A DNA stretch of 64,000 nucleotides from an uncultured Collinsella sp. Lineage in GTDB: Bacteria > Actinomycetota > Coriobacteriia > Coriobacteriales > Coriobacteriaceae. The stretch spans positions 19,965 to 83,964 of the forward strand of contig UPXY01000005.1 in assembly GCA_900538305.1 (NCBI GenBank), given 5' to 3'. Numbering within the stretch: position 1 is the first letter of the stretch; every line of letters begins with the position of its first letter. This document shows, piece by piece, positions 32,974-41,564 of the stretch. The position numbers were made by a program, and so were the translations under genes. Under the pieces are notes generated by a model. The model had not been told where the DNA came from. It did no database searches and saw only the letters and a list, made by a program, of their open reading frames with translations.

Positions 32974-33615
32974 TTAGGCAGTGTAATGTGCGAGGCACAT
33001 GCCGATGAATTCGCGCATCTCGGAACGGAAATCGATTGCGGGGCGCGTGCGTCCGATCTGCTCGAGCGCTTGCGCGATGAGGGGGTTCTCCCAGCAACCA
33101 CTTACGAGCCCCGTGGCGTGGTAATACACGTCAAGTAGCAGGCGCTCGACATCGCTCACTTTGATGTTAAGGATGCGGGGCAGGCGCTTCGCCATGGCGT
33201 CGACGTTTCGGTAGTAACCTTGCTTGAAGGCGGCGAGGCGCTCGACCGTCACATTCGTCTCGATGATGGTGGAAAGCAGGTCGCCCAAGCGGAAGTATTC
33301 CTGGTGCGCGTTGGCGATGCCCGCCCACACCTCCGTGACGGTAGCCTCCGAGAAGCCGCAGCCCTCGGGCAGGGCGGCAAACAGGGCGTCGAAGTATTCC
33401 GTGCATGCATCGCTCGCGAGCAGCAGGAAGATCTCTTCCTTCGTGCTCACGTACTTATAGAGGTTGGCTCGCGACCAACCGAGCTCGTCGGCGATGGTGG
33501 TGAGCGTGATCTCGTGATACGGCCGCGTGGCGAATTGTTTGCGTGCGACCGCCTTGACCTCAGCCAGGCGCTGGGCTTTCTGCTCCTCACTTCGAGCGCG
33601 AATGAATTCCGACAT
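32974..33615 (-). CDS. TetR-family transcriptional regulator
   Basis: 213 residues. HTH at about residues 36-60 (ITLTTIADELGWSRANLYKYV, with STKEEIF following), then an all-helical ligand domain. The HTH contains the classic TetR turn and KY core. Divergent from the Fe-alcohol dehydrogenase gene, it probably represses the redox cluster at 33855-37865 and itself. The intergenic region has several AACGT-based repeats. Inducer unknown; the gene set suggests an aldehyde or electrophile. Confidence 0.9.
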   Translation of the reverse strand: MSEFIRARSEEQKAQRLAEVKAVARKQFATRPYHEITLTTIADELGWSRANLYKYVSTKEEIFLLLASDACTEYFDALFAALPEGCGFSEATVTEVWAGIANAHQEYFRLGDLLSTIIETNVTVERLAAFKQGYYRNVDAMAKRLPRILNIKVSDVERLLLDVYYHATGLVSGCWENPLIAQALEQIGRTRPAIDFRSEMREFIGMCLAHYTA

Positions 33616-33642
33616 GACCTTCCACCTTTCCAGATAGTTTGC

Positions 33643-33763
33643 ACTATACCAGAGGTAACGTCGTTCGCGAAAATCTCTATGTAGATAACGTTTTGAAAAT
33701 AAATAACTTTACAAGTAACATAACGTCGCTTATAGTGAGCGTTGTCAAGTGACGCAACGTTGC
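33643..33763. promoter_or_regulatory. Divergent promoters with repeated AACGT operator motifs
   Basis: For the plus strand: TTTACA (33708-33713), 17-base spacer, TATAGT (33731-33736), a good sigma-70-type promoter. For the TetR gene, TATAGT on the minus strand at 33643-33648. The motif TAACGTCGTT/TAACGTTTTG/TAACGTCGCTTAT/CAACGTTGCTTAT recurs near 33655, 33686, 33721 and 33756. The last is within the perfect palindrome GCAACGTTGC (33754-33763). These are the likely TetR binding sites, two overlapping the plus-strand promoter. Confidence 0.7.
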
Positions 33764-33854
33764 TTATTCGCCTGGAATGCAATCTGCCGTAACGCTTCGA
33801 GGCAAAACGGCGGCTGCGGCCACCGATAGCAACCAACCGTAGAAAGGACATGCG

Positions 33855-35036
33855 ATGCTCGGCAATTTCACGTACCAGAACCCCACCAAGCTCATCTTCG
33901 GCACGGATGCCATGGCCATGCTTGCAGACGAGCTCAAGCAGTACGGCCCGGTGGTGCAGCTCGTGTACGGCGGCGGCTCCATCAAGAAGAACGGCATCTA
34001 CGACCAGGTCACCGCCGCGCTCGAGGCGGCCGGCAAGACCGTCGTGGAGGACGGCGGCGTCATGCCGAACCCCACGGTCGAGAAGCTCTACGAGGGCGTG
34101 CGCATCGCGCGCGAGAACCACGTCGACTTCATCCTTGCCGTGGGTGGTGGGTCCTGCATCGACTACGCTAAGGGCGTGGCAGTCTCGGTGAATCTGCCCG
34201 AAGACGTCGACCCGTGGCAGAAGTACTGGGTGGACTTCGATGAGCCGGCGGCTGACCTCGACATCATTCCCGTGGGTTCGGTCCTTACGATGGTGGGCAC
34301 GGGTTCGGAGATGAACTGCGGCTCGGTCATCACCAACCATGAGGCGAGGATGAAGGTGGGGCACGTCTTCGCGAACGAGCAGGTGTTCCCCAAGTTCGCC
34401 GTGTTGGATCCCGAATTCACCTACACGCTGCCGAAGTACCAGATGGTCGCTGGCATCTTCGACATCATAAACCATATCACCGAGCAGTATTTCTCGGGTG
34501 AGGACGATAACACGAGCGACTACCTCTCCGAGGGGCTCATGCGCTCGCTTGTGCGCGCGAGCCGCGCCGCCGTGGAGGATCCGCGGGACTACGAGGCTCG
34601 CTCGAACATCATGTGGTGCGCCACATGGGCGCTCAACACGCTCGTGGCCTGCGGGAAGACCATGGACTGGGAGGTGCACATGCTCGGCCAGGCGGTGGGC
34701 GCGCACACAGACGCCACGCACGGCATGACGCTCGCTGCGGTGGCGCTGCCGTACTACCGTCTCATCATGCCCTATGGCACGGCGAAGTTCGCACGCTTCG
34801 CGGTGAACGTGTGGGGGATCGACCCCGAGGGCAAGAGTGAAGAGGAGCTCGCGTCGGCCGGCCTCGATGCCATGGAGACGTGGATGCGCGAGATCGGTTG
34901 CGTGATGACGACCGGCGAGCTGGGCGTGACGGAGGGCATGCTCGAAGGTATCGCCGACAGCACCCTGATCATGCAGGGCGGTTACCACGTGCTCACTCGC
35001 GAGGAGGTCATCGAGATCCTGCGCGCCAGCCTGTAG
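33855..35036 (+). CDS. Iron-containing alcohol dehydrogenase (butanol dehydrogenase/YqhD type)
   Basis: 393 residues. Metal ligands by pattern: Asp203 and His207 (GIFDIINHITEQ), His275 (EVHMLGQ) and His289 (GAHTDATHG), with the 14-residue spacing of the last two as in the family. Nucleotide-binding GGGSIKKNG and GGGSCIDYAKG are present. YqhD-type enzymes use NADPH to reduce short aldehydes, helping detoxification. First gene behind the promoter opposite TetR. Confidence 0.92.
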   Translation: MLGNFTYQNPTKLIFGTDAMAMLADELKQYGPVVQLVYGGGSIKKNGIYDQVTAALEAAGKTVVEDGGVMPNPTVEKLYEGVRIARENHVDFILAVGGGSCIDYAKGVAVSVNLPEDVDPWQKYWVDFDEPAADLDIIPVGSVLTMVGTGSEMNCGSVITNHEARMKVGHVFANEQVFPKFAVLDPEFTYTLPKYQMVAGIFDIINHITEQYFSGEDDNTSDYLSEGLMRSLVRASRAAVEDPRDYEARSNIMWCATWALNTLVACGKTMDWEVHMLGQAVGAHTDATHGMTLAAVALPYYRLIMPYGTAKFARFAVNVWGIDPEGKSEEELASAGLDAMETWMREIGCVMTTGELGVTEGMLEGIADSTLIMQGGYHVLTREEVIEILRASL

Positions 35037-35041
35037 GGTAG

Positions 35042-35072
35042 ATGTTGCATAACCCCAGGGGTATTTTTACAT
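35042..35072. repeat. Dispersed ACCCCAGGGGT palindrome
   Basis: Starts ATGTTGCATAACCCC and ends AGGGGTATTTTTACAT; less symmetric on the left arm. It occupies most of the gap between the dehydrogenase and the flavodoxin gene and ends right before the GGGAGG ribosome-binding site. Confidence 0.82.
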
Positions 35073-35085
35073 TAGGGAGGAACGT

Positions 35086-35550
35086 ATGACGAAAACGTTA
35101 GTGGCATTTTTCTCGGCAAGTGGCGTGACGGCGCGGGTTGCGCGCGTGATCGCTGAAGCAACGGGCGGAGACCTGTTCGAAATCGCACCGGCAGAGTCCT
35201 ACACGGCGGCGGACCTTGACTGGACGAACAAGCGCAGCCGCAGCTCGCTTGAGATGGAAGATAGCGCCTGCCGACCCGGGATCGCGGATGCCGTCGCAGA
35301 TATGGATGACTACGACACCGTGTTTCTTGGCTTCCCCGTCTGGTGGTACGTGGAGCCGCGCATCGTGGATACGTTTCTCGAGGCGCACGACTTCACCGGC
35401 AAGACAGTGATTCCGTTTGCGACGTCGGGCGGCAGCGGTATCGGCCGCGCGGAACGCCGTATGATGAGCGTGTGCCCCGAAGCCGCATGGAAGCCGGGCG
35501 TACTGCTCAACGGCGTTGACGCAGCAGCGTGGGCGAAAAGCGTCGAGTAG
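35086..35550 (+). CDS. Flavodoxin
   Basis: 154 residues. FMN phosphate loop FFSASGVTARVA (residues ~8-19), then DYDTVFLGFPVWWYVEPRIVDTFLE, typical of the flavodoxin_4 group (the WW aromatic pair stacks the isoalloxazine), and TSGGSGIGRAE in the third loop. It probably serves as an electron carrier or quinone/aldehyde-linked reductase within the cluster. GGGAGGAACGT precedes the ATG. Confidence 0.9.
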   Translation: MTKTLVAFFSASGVTARVARVIAEATGGDLFEIAPAESYTAADLDWTNKRSRSSLEMEDSACRPGIADAVADMDDYDTVFLGFPVWWYVEPRIVDTFLEAHDFTGKTVIPFATSGGSGIGRAERRMMSVCPEAAWKPGVLLNGVDAAAWAKSVE

Positions 35551-35603
35551 GTTTTTCGGCATCTGATACTGAAGCTATCATTTTGCGGATGAAGGGAACC
35601 ATG

Positions 35604-36332
35604 ATGGAAGAGAAGGCTTTTGCCTGCGGCATGGAGGCGCTCGCGGCGACGGACCCGGAGTTTGCCGAACGGTTCGCGTTCTTCGCGGGTAAGGAAGTGC
35701 CGGGCGAGGAGGCGGCCGTGTTGCCTGATCGTGAGCGCTGCTTGGCGGTTCTCGCGGCACTATTGGGCTGTCAGGGCGTGGACGAGTTCCGCGCCATGCT
35801 TCCCGAGGTACTTGATGCGGCGCTTTCGCCTATCGAGGTGAAGGAGGTCGTCTACCAGGCATGTGCGTACCTTGGCATCGGGCGCGTGCGACCGTTTCTC
35901 GATGTGACGAACGAGGTGCTCACGGCACGTGGTGTGGAGCTACCGCTGCAAGCGCAGGGCACGACGACGCTTGAGACGCGCTGTGCCGCCGGCAACCAGA
36001 AGCAGATTGACTACTTTGGCGAGGGAATGCGCGAGAGTTGGCTCAACGGCCCTGTCGAGCGCGCGACCGTTAACCGCTGGCTTGCGGAGAACTGCTTCGG
36101 CGATTACTACACGCGTGGCGGCTTGTCCGACCTTGACCGCGAGATGGTCACCTTCTGCTATATCGTGGCGCAGGGCGGCTGCGAGCCGCAGGCCACAGCA
36201 CATGCGAACGGCAATATGAACCTCGGTCGCACGAAGGATTTCATGTACCGAGTGGTTATGCAGATTCTGCCCTATATTGGCTATCCGCGCAGCCTGAACG
36301 CTCTCGTCTGCATCGATAACGCCATGGGTTAA
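35604..36332 (+). CDS. Carboxymuconolactone decarboxylase (AhpD-like) family protein
   Basis: 242 residues; ATGATG pair at 35601/35604 with AAGGGA upstream, the second ATG preferred for spacing. Two CMD units appear fused: the first around residues 20-105 (VKEVVYQACAYLGIGRVRPFL, Cys-bearing helix), the second in the C-terminal half (LDREMVTFCYIVAQGGCEPQ, ATAHANGNMNLG). The catalytic Cys-x-x-Cys of AhpD is not evident, so a peroxidase-type role is uncertain. Such proteins commonly travel with flavodoxin, cupin and aldo/keto reductase genes, as here. Confidence 0.86.
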   Translation: MEEKAFACGMEALAATDPEFAERFAFFAGKEVPGEEAAVLPDRERCLAVLAALLGCQGVDEFRAMLPEVLDAALSPIEVKEVVYQACAYLGIGRVRPFLDVTNEVLTARGVELPLQAQGTTTLETRCAAGNQKQIDYFGEGMRESWLNGPVERATVNRWLAENCFGDYYTRGGLSDLDREMVTFCYIVAQGGCEPQATAHANGNMNLGRTKDFMYRVVMQILPYIGYPRSLNALVCIDNAMG

Positions 36333-36374
36333 TGGAGACGGGTTCATTTCAACCCAGTTTGGAAGGAGGATATC

Positions 36375-36794
36375 ATGGCAGAGAATACAGATTTCACCCC
36401 CATGTTCGGCATGGGCGAGCCCAATGAGGCATTCGCCCGGTACTTCGTCGGGAACTCGTACCTCAACCCCCTGACCAGCGCTGCAGAATGCGGCGTGGGG
36501 CTCTCGAACGTCACGTTCGAGCCGGGGTGCCGCAACAACTGGCATGCCCACCACGCCGACAAAGGCGGCGGGCAGATTCTCATCGTGACTGACGGTCGCG
36601 GTTGGTACCAGGAGTGGGGGGAAGACCCGCAGGAACTCACGCCGGGCACCGTCGTGGTGATTCCCGCCGGCGTGAAGCATTGGCATGGTGCCGCATGCGA
36701 CAGCTGGATGAGCCATATAGCCTTCGAAGCGCCGGGCGAGAACTGCAGCAACGAGTGGCTCGAGCCGGTCACGGACGAGCAATTTCCAGCATAA
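36375..36794 (+). CDS. Cupin-domain protein
   Basis: 139 residues, a single small cupin barrel. Motif 1 is PGCRNNWHAHHADKGGGQ with His ligands (about residues 51-68), motif 2 is PGTVVVIPAGVKHWHGA with the last His. It is the type that accompanies CMD proteins in the same gene clusters. Strong GGAAGGAGG upstream of the start. Function unknown; possibly metal-dependent handling of small electrophiles. Confidence 0.88.
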   Translation: MAENTDFTPMFGMGEPNEAFARYFVGNSYLNPLTSAAECGVGLSNVTFEPGCRNNWHAHHADKGGGQILIVTDGRGWYQEWGEDPQELTPGTVVVIPAGVKHWHGAACDSWMSHIAFEAPGENCSNEWLEPVTDEQFPA

Positions 36795-36795
36795 G

Positions 36796-36827
36796 CATGT
36801 TAAAAACCCCTGGGGTATTTTTACATG
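36796..36827. repeat. Dispersed ACCCCAGGGGT palindrome
   Basis: Starts CATGTTAAAAACCCC and ends TGGGGTATTTTTACATG. It begins one base after the cupin stop codon. Its right end supplies an ATG in frame with the next gene, though a later ATG has the better ribosome-binding site. Confidence 0.88.
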
Positions 36828-36839
36828 AAAGGGATGAAC

Positions 36840-37865
36840 ATGGCGGATAGGCGGTACACGACTCTCGGCCATTCAGGCATTACGATCCCGCGCCTGTGTT
36901 TGGGCGGTATGAGTTTCGGTAAGCCCTCGGCGGATTTCCATCAGTGGACGATCGGCCTGGAAGAGACCCGATCCGTCGTCAAGCGCGCGTTCGAGCTCGG
37001 CGTGAACTTCATCGACACGGCGAACTGCTATGCGCATGGTACGAGCGAGGAGTATATCGGTGCTGCCTTGCGCGACCTTGGCATCCCGCGTGATGAGGTG
37101 GTGCTCGCCAGCAAGGTCTTCTTCAACGAGGGTGGTCTCTCGCGCGAGGCGATCAATCGCGAGATCGACGGCACGCTCGCGCGCCTGGGCACGGACTACC
37201 TCGACCTCTATATCATCCATCGCTTTGATTACAACACACCCATCGAGGAGACCATGGAGGCGCTTGACGCCCTCGTCCGCGCCGGCAAGGTGCGCGTCCT
37301 CGGTGCAAGCGCGATGTACGCCTACCAGCTCCACAACATGCAGGTCGTAGCCGAGCAGAATGGCTGGACGCAGTTCACAAGTATGCAGTGCCACTACAAT
37401 CTGCTCTATCGCGAGGACGAGCGCGAGATGATTCCCGTCTGCCGTCAGTTTGACATGGCGCTCACGCCGTACAGCCCGCTTGCCTCGGGGCACTTGTGTC
37501 GTCCCACCTGGGACTCCGCGTCCAAGCGTTCGACGACCGACGCCACGATGCGCAACAAGTACGACGCTGCGGAGCCCCAGGACATGCCTATCGTCGGGCG
37601 CGTGGCCGAGCTGGCCGAGCACCATGGCGTCCCCATGTCGCACATCGCGCTCGCCTGGCATTGGGCGCGCGGCGTTGAGGCGCCGATCGTGGGTTGTTCC
37701 AAGCCTGAGCGCGTAGATGATGCCGTGGCGGCGCTTGACGTGGCGCTCACGCCGGAGGAGATCGACTACCTCGAGGAGCCGTACGCCGCGCATGAGCTCG
37801 TGGGTCCGGCGGCTCGCCCGGGCGAGAAGCCGCTTGCGGGCACCACGAATCCCAACGCAAAGTAA
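36840..37865 (+). CDS. Aldo/keto reductase
   Basis: 341 residues from the ATG at 36840 (MADRRYTTLG), preceded by AAAGGGA; in-frame ATGs at 36825 and 36834 are alternatives. TIM-barrel NADPH oxidoreductase: LCLGGMSFG, FIDTANCYAHGTSEEYIG (catalytic Asp and Tyr), VVLASKVFFN (Lys), YIIHRFDYNTPIEETMEAL (His). The C-terminal GCSKPERVDDAV matches cofactor binding. Last gene of the TetR-linked redox cluster. YajO-like in general shape. Confidence 0.93.
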   Translation: MADRRYTTLGHSGITIPRLCLGGMSFGKPSADFHQWTIGLEETRSVVKRAFELGVNFIDTANCYAHGTSEEYIGAALRDLGIPRDEVVLASKVFFNEGGLSREAINREIDGTLARLGTDYLDLYIIHRFDYNTPIEETMEALDALVRAGKVRVLGASAMYAYQLHNMQVVAEQNGWTQFTSMQCHYNLLYREDEREMIPVCRQFDMALTPYSPLASGHLCRPTWDSASKRSTTDATMRNKYDAAEPQDMPIVGRVAELAEHHGVPMSHIALAWHWARGVEAPIVGCSKPERVDDAVAALDVALTPEEIDYLEEPYAAHELVGPAARPGEKPLAGTTNPNAK

Positions 37866-38003
37866 TCTTTTCGCAGGAGATTCTCGCACGGCATCATGGT
37901 TAGGGATTATCGGCGGCGTGGAATCGGCGGGAAAGTGCCGTTCTTGTCAACGGTCGTCTTGCTCTGTGAACCTTCTGTCTTCGAGTCTTCTCAGTAACAA
38001 TGC

Positions 38004-38030
38004 ATTGACAATAATGATATATTCGTCAAT
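38004..38030 (+). promoter_or_regulatory. Inverted repeat in the hydrolase promoter
   Basis: ATTGACAAT (38004-38012) and ATTCGTCAAT (38021-38030) form an almost perfect inverted repeat around AATGATAT in an AT-rich patch. A TATATT -10-like box (38018-38023) lies inside it. Probably an operator of an unknown regulator controlling the gene at 38065. Confidence 0.45.
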
Positions 38031-38064
38031 TTGTTGATCTGTTTTCGAGGAGAAGGAGGCTGCT

Positions 38065-39045
38065 ATGGCAGAAGAGCAGCGTCCACGCCGTCGTTGGGTG
38101 CATCGTGTGCTCATCGGAGCTGTGGCAGTGCTCATGGTGGCGTTCGTCGGCATCTCGTTATTTGCCGGTAACTATCTCGTCGATTACGCGCTCACGGTAA
38201 ACAGCGACGGCACGCTTGGCTCCATGAACGGCGAGGCGTATTCCGGCGTGCAGGATACCGAGGCACAGCGCGCCTACGACGCATGGGTTGAAGGCCGGGA
38301 GCTCGACGAATGGACGATTGAAAGCGAAGACGGTCTCAACCTTTGGGCGCAGTACTATCCCGCAGAAGGGGAATCGCATCGCTATGTGCTCGCCGTCCAT
38401 GGCTATACCGTCGATCACCGCGACATCGCGCCGGCGATCGTGCCGTTCGTCGAAGCCGGTTACAACGTGCTCGCGCCCGACGAGCGCGGACGAGGCAACA
38501 GCGAAGGCGACTTCCTTTCCATGGGATATTTCGAGAAGCGCGACGTCGTAGCGTGGGCGAGCGAGATCGTGGCGCGCGAGGCTCAAGCGCAGATCGTGCT
38601 CTACGGCGAGAGCATGGGTGCGGCGACCGTGCTCATGGCGGCAGGCGAGGACGACCTTACGGAAAGCGTTGTAGCGGTGGTCGAGGACTGCGGCTATACG
38701 AGTGCATACGCCATGTTCACCGATCAGCTCAAGGAGCGCTTCGGTCTGCCGGAGTTCCCGTTTTTGCCCGCGGCCGACCTCGTGTGCAGCGTGCGCTACG
38801 GATTCCGTTTCTCGGGCGCGGATGCAAAGGCGGCGCTTGCGTCCTGCGAGGTGCCCATCCTTTTCATCCATGGCGGTGCGGACGACTACGTGCCCACGTA
38901 CATGGGGGAAGAGCTCTACGAGGCATATGAGGGCGAGAAGGAACTGCTGATCGTCGAGGGCGCGGGTCACGGAGCGAGTGCGGATGTGGATCCGGAGCTC
39001 TACTATCAGACGGTGTTTTCCTTCCTGGATCGCTACACAGCGTGA
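38065..39045 (+). CDS. Membrane-anchored alpha/beta hydrolase
   Basis: 326 residues. N-terminal basic stretch and one membrane segment (about residues 15-38), so the domain faces outside. Catalytic triad of the serine hydrolase fold: nucleophile in YGESMGAAT (GxSxG), Asp in HGGADDYVP and His in GAGHGAS; oxyanion strand VLAVHGYTVDHRD. The BAAT/YqkD-like layout suggests a peptidase or esterase. GGAGAAGGAGG precedes the ATG. Confidence 0.88.
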   Translation: MAEEQRPRRRWVHRVLIGAVAVLMVAFVGISLFAGNYLVDYALTVNSDGTLGSMNGEAYSGVQDTEAQRAYDAWVEGRELDEWTIESEDGLNLWAQYYPAEGESHRYVLAVHGYTVDHRDIAPAIVPFVEAGYNVLAPDERGRGNSEGDFLSMGYFEKRDVVAWASEIVAREAQAQIVLYGESMGAATVLMAAGEDDLTESVVAVVEDCGYTSAYAMFTDQLKERFGLPEFPFLPAADLVCSVRYGFRFSGADAKAALASCEVPILFIHGGADDYVPTYMGEELYEAYEGEKELLIVEGAGHGASADVDPELYYQTVFSFLDRYTA

Positions 39046-39230
39046 TGCAGTTTTCGTATATGGCGTGTAGCCATGCGGTGCTGCGCAAAACGATGATCTC
39101 AATACCTGGTACCGATATTCAATTTCCCCGTATTCAATAGTGAGGGCAGATTTACGTCGATCTGTCCGGGTGCGGGTTGGGTGTACGGGGTATAGTGGTA
39201 GCGATATTCATCGCGTGCGAGGAGTTATGC

Positions 39231-39512
39231 ATGCCGAAGAACAAGCAGAAGCGGGCGAAGCGGCCGAATGACCATGCCGAGGCAGCGGTGCCCGAGTCCA
39301 AGCCAGCACCTTCGATGCCCGCGTGGCTCCGGCGCGCGGCATGCTTCTTCGGGGCGCTCTTCTGCGCGTTCGGTGTTGTGTACTGTACGATGGTGCTGCT
39401 CGTGGGCGAAGGGTCGCCCGTCTTTATCGTCGCGATTATCGTGTTCGCCGCCATGGCGGTGCATCTCGTGCGCGCCGGTCTCTCCGATGGCCGCTGGCGC
39501 GCAGGGCGGTAA
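39231..39512 (+). CDS. Small membrane protein
   Basis: 93 residues from the ATG at 39231, preceded by GAGGAG. Lys/Arg-rich cytoplasmic N-terminus (MPKNKQKRAKRPN), two membrane segments (about residues 36-59 and 61-80), short basic tail. No family recognised. A TATAGT -10-like box lies at 39191-39196. Confidence 0.6.
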   Translation: MPKNKQKRAKRPNDHAEAAVPESKPAPSMPAWLRRAACFFGALFCAFGVVYCTMVLLVGEGSPVFIVAIIVFAAMAVHLVRAGLSDGRWRAGR

Positions 39513-39518
39513 CGCCGT

Positions 39519-39549
39519 ATGTAACATTACCCCAGGGGCTTTTTAACAT
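39519..39549. repeat. Dispersed ACCCCAGGGGT palindrome
   Basis: Starts ATGTAACATTACCCC and ends AGGGGCTTTTTAACAT. It lies six bases after the stop of the small membrane protein gene. Confidence 0.87.
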
Positions 39550-39551
39550 GC

Positions 39552-39620
39552 GGGAGCCCCGGTTCTTCCATTCGCGCGCATTGCTGAAGGTGGTGCGCGG
39601 TAGGAAGACCCGGGGCTCCG
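39552..39620. terminator. Large hairpin between convergent genes
   Basis: GGAGCCCCGG with TTCTTCC (39553-39569) pairs with GGAAGA and CCCGGGGCTCC (39603-39619), allowing a mismatch. It directly follows the palindrome at 39519 and faces the end of the M18 peptidase gene. Confidence 0.6.
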
Positions 39621-39641
39621 TGCTGCAAACGTTGCTGCGGG

Positions 39642-41033
39642 TTACGCGCGGGCGATAAACGCTTTGTAGCCCTTATACGCCTCGTAGACGTCGGCCTTGT
39701 TCGTGACCTCCCAAAGCGCGTGCATGGAGAGCACGGCCACGCCGGAGTCGATGACATCCATGCCGTACTCGGCGAGGATGTAGGCGATGGTGCCGCCGCC
39801 ACCCGCTCCGATGCGTCCGAGCTCGCAGGTCTGGAACGCTACGCCGGCCTCGTCCATGATATCGCGGACGAGCGCGAGGTACTCGGCATCGGCATCGTTC
39901 GAACCGCTCTTGCCGCGCGCGCCCGTGTACTTGTTGAAGCACAGGCCGCGGCCCATGACGGCGGCGTTCTTCTTCTCGAAGCGATCGGCATAAAGCGTGT
40001 CAAAGCCTGCGGAGACGTCGGAGGAGAGCATGCGCGAGTTCGCGAGCGCGCGACGCAGCTTGAGCTCACCACTCTCGCCCGCGAGCTCCATGATCTCGGC
40101 AATAGCGTTCTCGAAGAAGCGGCTCGTCATACCGGACGCGCCCACGGAACCAATCTCTTCCTTGTCCACGAGAAGCGTCACCGCGGTGCGCGTGACCTCG
40201 GGAACGTCGAGTTGTGCAGCGAGCGAGGTGTAGGCGCACACGCGGTCGTCCTGGCCGTAGCCCAGGATCATCGAGCGGTCGAAGCCCATCTCGCGTGCGG
40301 CGCCGGCGGGCACGACCTCGATCTCGGCCGAGAGGAAGTCTTCCTCGTCGATGCCGTACTTCTCGGAGAGGATGTCGAGGAAGAGTTTCTTCACCGGCTC
40401 CTTCTCTTCATCGTCGCCCTCGATCTTGACGGGGCGGCCGCCCACGATGACGTCGAGGTTCTCATGGTCGACCGCCTCGCCTGCCGGCTTCTTCAGCTGA
40501 TCGCTTGCCAGGTGGATGAGCAGGTCGGAGATGCAGAAGACGGGGTCGGTGGGATCCTCGCCCACGCACACCTCGATGGTGGCGCCGTCCTTCTTGCATA
40601 CCACGCCGTGAAGCGCGAGCGGGGTGGCGACCCAGTGATAGGCTTTCACACCGCCGTAGTAATGCGTATCGAGGTAGGCCATGTCGCCCGCCTCGTACAG
40701 CGGGTTCTGCTTGAGGTCGAGGCGCGGGGAGTCGACATGCGCGCCCAGGATGTTCATGCCGCGCTCCATGGGCTCGGTGCCGAGGTTCACGAGCATGAGC
40801 GACTTGTTGTGGTTCACGGCGTAGATCTTGTCGCCGGTCTTGAGCTTGCGGCCTTCGGCAATTGCCGTCTCGAGGTTTACGTAGCCTGCCTCCTCGGCAA
40901 GGGCGACGCTCGCCGTCACGCACTCGCGCTCCGTCTTGTTCTCGCTGATGAACGCGCGGTACTTGGTGCACAGCTCTTCAAGCTCCGCCGTCGCGGCGTC
41001 ATCGTATGCCTTCCATGCATTCGGACGTTCCAT
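39642..41033 (-). CDS. M18-family aminopeptidase
   Basis: 463 residues from the ATG at 41033 (MERPNAWKAYDDA), with GAAAGGACA upstream; the frame remains open further up but encodes repeat-derived sequence. Dinuclear zinc peptidase: GAHVDSPRLDLKQNPLYE (first His and Asp), LLVDKEEIGSVGASGMTS (catalytic Glu pair), SSDVSAGFD and VLSMHALWEVTNKADV (last His). Removes N-terminal, often acidic, residues in the cytoplasm. Confidence 0.95.
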   Translation of the reverse strand: MERPNAWKAYDDAATAELEELCTKYRAFISENKTERECVTASVALAEEAGYVNLETAIAEGRKLKTGDKIYAVNHNKSLMLVNLGTEPMERGMNILGAHVDSPRLDLKQNPLYEAGDMAYLDTHYYGGVKAYHWVATPLALHGVVCKKDGATIEVCVGEDPTDPVFCISDLLIHLASDQLKKPAGEAVDHENLDVIVGGRPVKIEGDDEEKEPVKKLFLDILSEKYGIDEEDFLSAEIEVVPAGAAREMGFDRSMILGYGQDDRVCAYTSLAAQLDVPEVTRTAVTLLVDKEEIGSVGASGMTSRFFENAIAEIMELAGESGELKLRRALANSRMLSSDVSAGFDTLYADRFEKKNAAVMGRGLCFNKYTGARGKSGSNDADAEYLALVRDIMDEAGVAFQTCELGRIGAGGGGTIAYILAEYGMDVIDSGVAVLSMHALWEVTNKADVYEAYKGYKAFIARA

Positions 41034-41140
41034 GGATCTGTCCTTTCCTCGGGCGGGCAGCGCTTCAGTTGCCCGCATGCTTTCGATTCCGCATGCCATG
41101 GTAGCACGGTGCGGCGGTGTTTGGAGCGCGCGTGTGAAAC

Positions 41141-41269
41141 GGGCGGCGCAGCATGGGCACGGGCGGCAGCGGGAGCGCGGCACGGGCGGCGCAGCATGGG
41201 CGCGGGCGGCAGCGGGTGCGCAGCACGGTCGACCCAGCATGGGCGCGGACGGCAGCGGGAACGCGGAAC
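41141..41269. repeat. Three tandem copies of a 43-bp GC-rich repeat
   Basis: Units 41141-41183, 41184-41226 and 41227-41269, each beginning GGGCGGCGCAGCATGGGC or a variant, the third most diverged, with a short fourth start (GGTCGGCCC). It lies upstream of the M18 start codon. The unit is not a multiple of three, so it is probably non-coding. Confidence 0.85.
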
Positions 41270-41300
41270 GGTCGGCCCTCGCAGAACCAGTTGAACAGAA

Positions 41301-41453
41301 TAGAGAAATCCGGACAGTTTTTGGCTACCGGAGCTACAAAAGTGTCCGAATTTCTCTAGTTTGTGTGCAAGCCTCATCCTTATAGACAAACTAGAGAAAT
41401 TCGGACAGATTTAAGCTGTAAGAGCGTTGAAAGTGTCCGGATTTCTCTACTTT
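41301..41453. repeat. Four-arm array of complementary AGAGAAATCCGGACA elements
   Basis: Arm A 41301-41316, arm B 41343-41364, arm C 41385-41406 and arm D 41433-41453. A pairs with B, C with D, and B with C. B and C are perfect over 22 bp (ACTAGAGAAATTCGGACA side). Thus either two hairpins (A-B, C-D) or one central hairpin (B-C) can form. It sits between the M18 gene and the end of the surface-protein gene, both on the minus strand. Confidence 0.85.
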
Positions 41454-41564
41454 GCATTTCGACGACCATAGAAGACATTCCGGCGACCATAGAAGCTCGA
41501 AAGCTACGCGGTTCGCATGGGTTCGTCGTTGCTGACCGTGTGCTCATCGTTGCGGACGCGTTTT

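Noticed and set aside
41141..41269. CRISPR array
   Set aside because: Repeats are directly adjacent without spacers. No cas genes occur anywhere in the window, and the repeats in the gene at 7789 are coding.
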